Source: Lophius americanus
Lineage: Eukaryota; Chordata; Actinopteri; Lophiiformes; Lophiidae
Assembly: GCA_037951165.1 (NCBI GenBank)
Contig: JBBDHG010000125.1
Span: 562,001-626,000, forward strand
DNA: 64,000 bases
Direction of reading: 5' to 3'
Shown: in pieces, positions 57,621-64,000 of the stretch
Layout: each line of letters starts with the position of its first letter
How positions within the stretch are numbered: position 1 is the first letter of the stretch
Position numbers and translations under genes: made by a program
Notes under the pieces: generated by a model
Told to the model about the DNA's origin: nothing
The model's database searches: none
What the model saw: the letters and a program-made list of their open reading frames with translations, nothing else

Positions 57621-59990
57621 TCCACTGCATCCTATGAATTATGTCAGCACATGGTTTGACCCCTATCACCCATTTCCACTCCAACAAACTGGAAAACAGT
57701 GATGCTTCCATACTGTGTATTAGGAATTCTGCTGACAGCCCCACCACATTAGGTTCAGCCACCCCTTGTGCTAAAGCTGATATAAAACAATTAGCGGTCG
57801 GCTAAAACACTCTGGAACATTTGTTCTATGCAAACAAGTGCGTTGACGTGGAGAGGCAATTTTTTTTACTAATCCTTTGATTCACAAAGTGAAGTAAGGG
57901 TGATGAACATTGAAATGAACATCCTGCATTCCGCACAGTTTAGAACTATTAAACTCCCAGAACCTTGAATATACAAAGAAGAAAGCAAGAAGAAACACAA
58001 TTAAGCAGTTTATGCATGGGAACACATTTTTTAGCATAGTGTGAGGAATTATTTCAGTTGAAAAACATTTTAATTGCAAATGAGAAAAGTGTGTGAGAGG
58101 CTCAAATTCCCTCATCTTATTAACAAAATTTTAGTATTAGCCTTAAAGAATCTCACACCTTTATTTTTTAAATATGACTTTCCTCTGCTTAAGATGGATG
58201 AGATCCCTTTTTGGAAATGAGAATATGTTCCGCATAAATCCTAGCTGGTTATCTTTTAAATATGAGAGTGAGATTGGGAGAAGACTGTAGTAATTCAGAC
58301 CATCATTGAATTAATTCCGCTGTAGGTAGAGTGGAAGACGAATCATCTCTGTGGAGGAACTGAGACGATCTGAGTGTGCAGGCTCAAGTCCTCATTAAAC
58401 CAGCAGTAACAATGTCTAGATAAGAGGTTCGGTATGTATGCAGGGGCATGTGCCCACAGGCGTATGTTCTACGTCTGTGTGTTTTATGTAAAACTTTAGA
58501 TCCATGTGAGACCTGGGGAAAATCAGGTGGTTTGGAACTCAATTGCAAAAATCAAAAAAATTAAAGAAATGCCCAGTAGAATATAATTGTATTTATTTTC
58601 CGGATGTTAATATAAACCTTTGGCCGATTCTTAATGCAAACATAAAGAGTCAAATATGTAATTTAAAAAAAAAGTGAGAAGAATCTCATTTGACATTTTA
58701 CTAAAAGGACACGCAATCACAGAGTCATTTTTTTATTCCTCCTTGTTGCCTCCTCCTTGGCCTTAAGGTCATTGAATTGCATTATTTCAATGTGATGGTA
58801 TAATATGATAATCTACGTAAATGTGAGCATAGGTAAAATAATGGTTAATATTTTTTATCTTGTTGAAGTCGTTTTGTGACCACTGCAAAGGTACAATATG
58901 ATCTCATGGGAGGGCGTATAAATCTCACTCCGCTGTCAAGGATGTTGTTTGTATCTCTTCACACAGTTTTAGCACTAGATATCATTCATCCTTCAATGCC
59001 ATCGAGCATTTATGAGTTTTAGACATCAGTGAAAGGATGAAGTCTGTTGATTTTCATCATTTGCCCTTTGTTGTTCTGGTAAGTAAAGTGACATATGACT
59101 ACATTTTGGTAATTTCTTTACATTATAAATCGTTTGTAGGGATTAGAGCGAGAACATCAACCTCAGTCCATAAGAACCCAGACCCCAGCGTACTCTTCCA
59201 TGACTCCCCCAACCACTGTGGCTTACTCCTGGAGATAAAGATCAACCATATTTCCCAAAATTTGTGCACACAGGATGAGAGGTATGATACCAAAACCAAA
59301 GGGCCAATCAACGATCCCACAGAGTTAATTTCCCTCTGCTGTAAGAGAGGCGCTGTCCTCTTAAGTCTAGCCTCTTCAGTGTCACCTGTGTGAAACAGAA
59401 TCCCAACCATCCTGCCAGACATTGATTGTGAGGAGTGGGTCGTGTAGATGGGATGTGTCCTGAATAATGTAAGAGTGATTGGTGGTTGGGGTGAATGATA
59501 GAGTGATTGTGTACAATGTTGTGGGACATTGTTATTGAGCTGAGGCCCGCAAAAGACAATGAGAAAGTGGTTCTTGTTGTCTGCGGTTTTCATCCAATCA
59601 GAGTTGTGACAGCAAGAGGGAAGCAGAGAGGCAGAGAGGCAGAGAGACAGAGGTCATCAGTTATACAGTGTCAGCTATTTCTCTGTAATTTCACTCGGTG
59701 GGGGGAAAATGGGTTTCATCCCAGCAACATAGAGAGCCCCAAAGACATAAGGGGAGGTTCTTCTAAAAATGGGAAAGATCACATTATATTTCATCAGCGA
59801 CATATGACTGTTGGGAAACATAGAAACAGGATGTTGTCTCATACAACTGAATTTTTATCGCACGGTTACAGCAAAGAATAAACTACCCCAAAAATCTCAA
59901 TAGAAATAAATCTGCTGTAATATAATTATAATGCCGAAAAGTCAAGGTTGCCGCGTCCACCGCTGTCGTAGATCCGACGCAATAACTCAA
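57621..59990. other. Unassigned sequence
   Basis: No supported gene. The frame at 59123-59593 (minus, 156 codons) overlaps frames on both strands (59037-59393, 59308-59559, 59507-59881) and has no domain. Confidence 0.4.
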
Positions 59991-59999
59991 ACTAACTCA

Positions 60000-60437
60000 A
60001 CTATGGAGACCTTTATCGGCAAAAGTTTGGCATCATAATTTGTCAGCTGTTGGTCCAATTTAGTTCAAATTTTGTGTATGTGAAGAAAATCAAGGTGATC
60101 TTGTTGGTAGATATCGTGTTTACTGTAATAGTTCATATTTTACTACGAGGGAGAATATTTTTACAAAAAACATTGGTTTTCAGACACGAGTTCCTAACCG
60201 TTGATTTAGTCCAGATTTGGTGAACACACATTGACTCATGGATATCTATCTTGCGTTTACCACATTTCACTCTCAAACTTCATTTTTAACTGACTTTCTT
60301 TTACGAAACAACTTCTTTGGACATGACTTCCACACTTAAGTTGAGGAGTTCAATCGGGCGATTACTTGAACAACAAGGGGGATTGGGAAGTTTTTGGGGA
60401 TATACCCATGGTGTCAGTGATGACAGCGTAGGCCTAG
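60000..60437 (+). repeat. Family T dispersed repeat, copy D
   Basis: Degenerate units include gttggtccaatttagttcaa near 60048, tactacgagggagaatattt near 60140 and gtccagatttggtgaacaca near 60210. The right end is ttttggggatatacccatgg then gtgtcagtgatgacagcgta and ggcct (to 60435). This is the clearest uninterrupted right end of the family and shows what the LINE at 2.4-5.9 kb probably interrupted. Confidence 0.6.
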
Positions 60438-60845
60438 TTTTACAGAATAAATTTTGAAAGGAGTTCCACATTACATTCAGTGACCCACTTGTTGTTGTTG
60501 TCGTTATTGTTTTTGTACAAGATTATTCATAAGGATGAGTGCCTTCAGATAAAACCATCTCATTTTCAAGGGGGTCTAACTATAAAATACAAAAAAACAT
60601 CAAAACCCATAAAGAACAAAACAACACTCAGCAATGGAGCGCACAACAATTTAGAGAGTGAAGACAGAAACAACAGAATAAATAGTACAATAGGGAACCA
60701 CTAAATGACCATATAGAGGCCATGAATAGTCTGTACTGTATGTGAAATTTAAAATTTGATTTATCTAAAAAACAAGCAATTTTTCTCGATCAATCGATCT
60801 CCCCACATCACTGTCTGGGCCATCTAATGATATCAGCCATGCACA
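60438..60845. other. Unassigned sequence
   Basis: No recognisable feature. Confidence 0.4.
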
Positions 60846-60849
60846 TCTA

Positions 60850-61025
60850 TCTGATATCACAGTTCACGCCTCAACACGCTCACCCTCTACCTTCAATTCT
60901 CCAAATAGTCCTCATAGACCTATCAACTTCATCCTTCATCAGTCTCAGCAGAGTCATCAGCCAACACCACCAGCATCAATACTCCAAATAGTACAATATA
61001 TGTGCTATTGGCTCATGGAAAATAC
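60850..61025 (+). repeat. Unclassified interspersed repeat B, copy 2
   Basis: cagtctcagcagagtcatca, then ccaacaccaccagcatcaat, then actccaaatag follow the order of copy 1 at 11.64-11.69 kb. It ends about 35 bp before a Rex3-like scrap. Confidence 0.5.
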
Positions 61026-61034
61026 GCTTCAATT

Positions 61035-61130
61035 ACAATCACTCAGAGGAGTGTCTGGGTAGTGCCTGAGAGAATGAGGTTTGACAGGCCGACAAATTGA
61101 GCTTCCTGCGTGGGGTGGCTGGGTTTATAT
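61035..61130 (+). mobile_element. Rex3-like LINE scrap
   Basis: gtgcctgagagaatgaggtt then ttgagcttcctgcgtggggt and ggctgggtt correspond to the stretch at 41338-41395 (gactgaaagaatgaggtc, atgagcttcctccacagggt, ggctggatt). About 90 bp, no ends. Confidence 0.45.
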
Positions 61131-61730
61131 GGTTGAAAATGTTTTTTATAGTTTGATACCTAAGAAATCTCAGTGGCCAAAATGTCCAAAAAAGACCATT
61201 TTGAGAATTCCGTGATCTCAATAAAAAAGAAAAACTCTGTTACTTTGCTCTGCCTCACTTTATAACATGACATATGTGCAATGATTGGATATGATGAAAT
61301 CGTTTCTGCTGTGTTCCATTTTTATTTACTCCGTCACAGTAACATATATAAACCTCTACATAAATGTCACAAGTGTTACCTTTATTATGCTATCAAGATT
61401 ATTTATACTGACCTTGTAGTTAGAATGCCATACTCACTTCAATTTGGCCATGGCATTTTTTAACTTGGGCCAAAGCCATTTGCCGAGAGTTGGCCAGTTC
61501 TATAAAAGACAATACAGGCGAATAAAACATTGTGTTTTAAATAAGAAACCTGCAATGAATCTCCTGTTTGTAATAGGATTTTGCTTCATTTTAAAAATGC
61601 TGCAAAGCTCATTGCAGGCATGATGTCTGATATTTTTTATGCTTTTTCCCCCGTCTGTATCTCTCCTCCCCTCTGTCTCTCTCTCTCTTTTCAAACCCGA
61701 CCGGTCATGGCAGTAGGCCGTCAACCCTGA
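61131..61730. other. Unassigned sequence
   Basis: No recognisable feature beyond a short CT-rich run at 61660-61690. Confidence 0.4.
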
Positions 61731-61734
61731 GTCT

Positions 61735-61932
61735 TGGATCTACTCGAGTTTACTGTCCGTGAAAAAGCAGTTTTTTCTCGCCACTCTCGCCAAATGCTTG
61801 CTCACGGAGGAATTTGTTGGGTCTCTGTAGATAATTATATAAAGAGTTTGGTCTAGACCTGCTCTTTCTGGAAAGCACCTTGAGACAACTGTTGTTGTGA
61901 ATTGGCGCTATATAAATAAAGATTGATTGAAC
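61735..61932 (+). repeat. Teleost repeat ending in a LINE-type tail
   Basis: ccaaatgcttgctcacggag, gaatttgttgggtctctgta, gtttggtctagacctgctct and agcaccttgagacaactgtt are followed by ggcgctatataaataaagat tgattga. I recall this order from a widespread teleost repeat whose end is shared with LINE 3' tails. Boundaries are approximate. Confidence 0.6.
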
Positions 61933-62395
61933 CAATTTGCATTGAATCCAGTGAGGTGTAAATACCGAAGGGTGTTGTTAGCTGTTGATGGCACCAGCAG
62001 CACCTACAACCCCAGAACCTCCAGGAGCGCCAATGCTCTCCTGAAACGGAACAGAATATTATCTCGGCTTGCAATTGTCACCTATATTTCAGACTGGAGT
62101 TTAATGTCTATATTAAAAGCCCTATTAATCTTTGGTAATGATACTGCATGGTTATTACCCAGGTGCTCTAGATGTGGTTGGCAGTTTTGTGTTAGAGAAG
62201 ATTGATCAAACAAATCATTTTTTATAGTCAGCCGCCACATTGAACTGGGACATTTGTTAACATTTGGAAATGACAGTTCATTAATGGAAACAGTAATGTG
62301 GCTTAAGTGACAGCTACACCACATGATCAGATATAGGTGTCACACATACGACATAAAATATCACATTTATTTCAATCTCCATGGCAAAACAAGGA
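61933..62395. other. Unassigned sequence
   Basis: No gene is recognised. Two frames on opposite strands (61927-62205 and 62082-62324) overlap and lack domains. Confidence 0.4.
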
Positions 62396-62399
62396 ACAA

Positions 62400-62645
62400 G
62401 AGAATAAATCTTAATTACAGCTTCATGCGGCATTCAATGGGCCATCGCAACCAGATGTTCATCAGGAGTTGTAGCCATTCATGCCGTCATTCACGCACCC
62501 ATGGAACAGCCATTCGGTGCAACCTGGGGTCCAGTTTCTTGCTCAAGGACACTTTGACAGGTTGACTGCAGTTGCTGGGCGCCGAACCACCAACCTTTAG
62601 ATAAGTGGACAACTGATTTACCAACTGAGCTACCATCGTCCAGTG
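62400..62645 (+). repeat. SINE-like interspersed repeat, middle/3' portion (copy 3 of 3)
   Basis: gttcatcaggagttgtagcc, catggaacagccattcggtg, cttgctcaaggacactttga, gccgaaccaccaacctttag and gagctaccatcgtcc follow the order of a common teleost repeat. The middle part overlaps the copy at 57.5 kb and the right part overlaps the copy at 0.35 kb. Confidence 0.6.
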
Positions 62646-64000
62646 AGGTCATGAGCACACGTGTTGAATGGTGAGTAATCAGAACTCACTGTGCCGTCCT
62701 AGACTCACCTTACAAATAATTAGGAAAACTTTGATAACTTTTCCTCCTCAATGAAATGACTTGTTTTTGACAAAATTTCACGTGGATTAGGTCAAATTTC
62801 TAATAGCAAATATAAACATTATAATACACTTCATGGAAGATTCCAAATAGCCAACTACCTGTTGAGTTTAGGTCATGGCTAAAATTAGGCTATTTTGTAG
62901 ATAATATTCAGATACACATTTAAACCAAGTTTTATATTTCCAGGTGATACTTGTTGGAGTTGTTTCATCAAATATTTTAGGGAGCGGGTTCGAGCCATAA
63001 TCCCCTTCCTCAAACCCAATGACCTTTGACATGTGTACCAATTTTTGCTAATTGTCCTGCAAGTCTAATCAATCAACAACTTCCTGTTTCTCTGAACTGA
63101 GCCAAACAGACAAAGGATTAGTTGAATTGTGGTTTTCACCATTTCCATTTTATATTAAATAACTTGTTTAACTTTGCTTTTGCCAGAATATTTCTCCCTT
63201 TCGTTCAGCTACTTCTCAAACCAGATCTTGTGTCTAACTGAAACTCTGCCAACTCTGCTCTTTCCTTCCTTCTCTTCCGATACTCATTCTCTGCTATAAG
63301 AGAATCGACATGCAGGGAAGTTTCAGATTTAACTTTCATTTGCAACTTTCACTGATGTGTCTGCAAGTCAAGTAAAGGACAATGCATTTATGGACTTGAT
63401 ATTCTAAGACATGATTGCCAAGGTTTGGCTCTGCCCCCTCTCTCTGAAAATGTACTGAAATGAACCAGCCTGTTGTTCACTTCAAGATTCCCAGTCACGG
63501 TGATCCCCTCCGGAGAAAACAGATGGAGTGCAAGAGTTGAAGGCTAAGGGAGAGGTTGTTTAAAGATGACAAGGGACGGAGGGATTAAAAAAAACACTGC
63601 AGAATGACGGGAAAGAACAAAGGAACAAGGACGTGAAAAGCTCAAGCTTTCATGTGTTCTGTAATTGATACTAACATCGCCTTTTATTCAATCTCAGCCG
63701 CAAACTTTTTTTCCCCTCCCAGTTTCTTCTTTACTGCCTTAAATAAAATGTATTATTATCATTATTCATAGCTTTAACTCATCCCTTCTTTCTTCTCTTG
63801 GATCCTTGAGGATATGAAAGCAAATGGCCTGCCTGATCCAGGTTTATGAATATTAAAGTCCTGCTTCTACAGGCCTTGGGATGTTCACATGTTGTTGTTT
63901 TTTCAAACTCCTCCCCATTTTTATCTTGCATTTTGGGTGTTAATAAACAGCCGATTAGGGAGACTCCTACCGAATCATCCAACAAATCATGTCTGGGACA
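62646..64000. other. Unassigned sequence
   Basis: No supported gene. The word aaataaaatgtattattatc at 63740-63760 resembles the L2 tail at 21320 (aatttaaatgtattattatc), but no LINE coding sequence precedes it. Confidence 0.4.

Noticed and set aside
59037..59881. Cluster of four overlapping frames (up to 156 codons) on both strands
   Set aside because: Mutually overlapping frames without motifs; this reflects a local shortage of stop codons, not a gene.

Overview
This window looks like intergenic or intronic DNA of a ray-finned (teleost) fish. I found no host protein-coding exon, tRNA, rRNA or other RNA gene that I can support. The organism call rests on the repeats. They include L2-type LINEs whose tails resemble those common in teleosts, Rex3-like and Rex1/CR1-like LINE fragments, a GTF2IRD2-like hAT transposase remnant, Tc1 transposase remnants, and very long di- and tetranucleotide microsatellites. 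There is no operon structure or dense coding. Almost all open frames are short, and the longer ones are mostly transposon-derived.

Layout. 1-1.4 kb: unassigned DNA with a SINE-like fragment. 1.4-6 kb: a near-complete L2 LINE (about 3.5 kb, with endonuclease and reverse transcriptase) that appears to have landed inside a copy of an unclassified AT-rich dispersed repeat, here called family T. 6-9.4 kb: mostly unassigned, with a perfect 25-bp-arm hairpin at 7.1 kb. 9.4-10.3 kb: an 893-bp non-autonomous DNA transposon with terminal inverted repeats and a 5-bp duplication. 11.5-17 kb: a nested cluster of LINE debris, in which an old L2-like element is broken up by an antisense Rex3-like piece, a minisatellite and the 3' end of a further LINE. 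19.6-21.3 kb: a second, 5'-truncated copy of the L2 family seen at 2.4 kb. 23-29 kb: sparse remnants (Tc1, L2-type tail, CR1/Rex1-like reverse transcriptase). 29.8-31.5 kb: a decayed hAT element on the minus strand. 34.7 and 36.8 kb: (CT)n and (GGAT)n arrays. 40-41.5 kb: family T and a Rex3-like fragment. 43.1-45 kb: a shared interspersed repeat, a Tc1 remnant split by a MITE-like insert, then (ATCT)n and (AT)n. 47.9-51.6 kb: a minisatellite, repeat fragments, (GT)n and a third family T copy. 53-64 kb: scattered repeat fragments, a fourth family T copy and SINE-like pieces in otherwise unassigned sequence.

The mobile elements do not work together. They form layers of independent insertions, and none of the transposon reading frames is intact. 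The most unusual structure is family T: at least four loci, internal units of roughly 140 bp, and a shared right end near the motif gacagcgtaggcct. I could not place it in a known class. The two short-loop perfect hairpins (7083-7135 and 29565-29597) look like template-switch scars. All family names come from reading translations and motifs by eye, without database searches.
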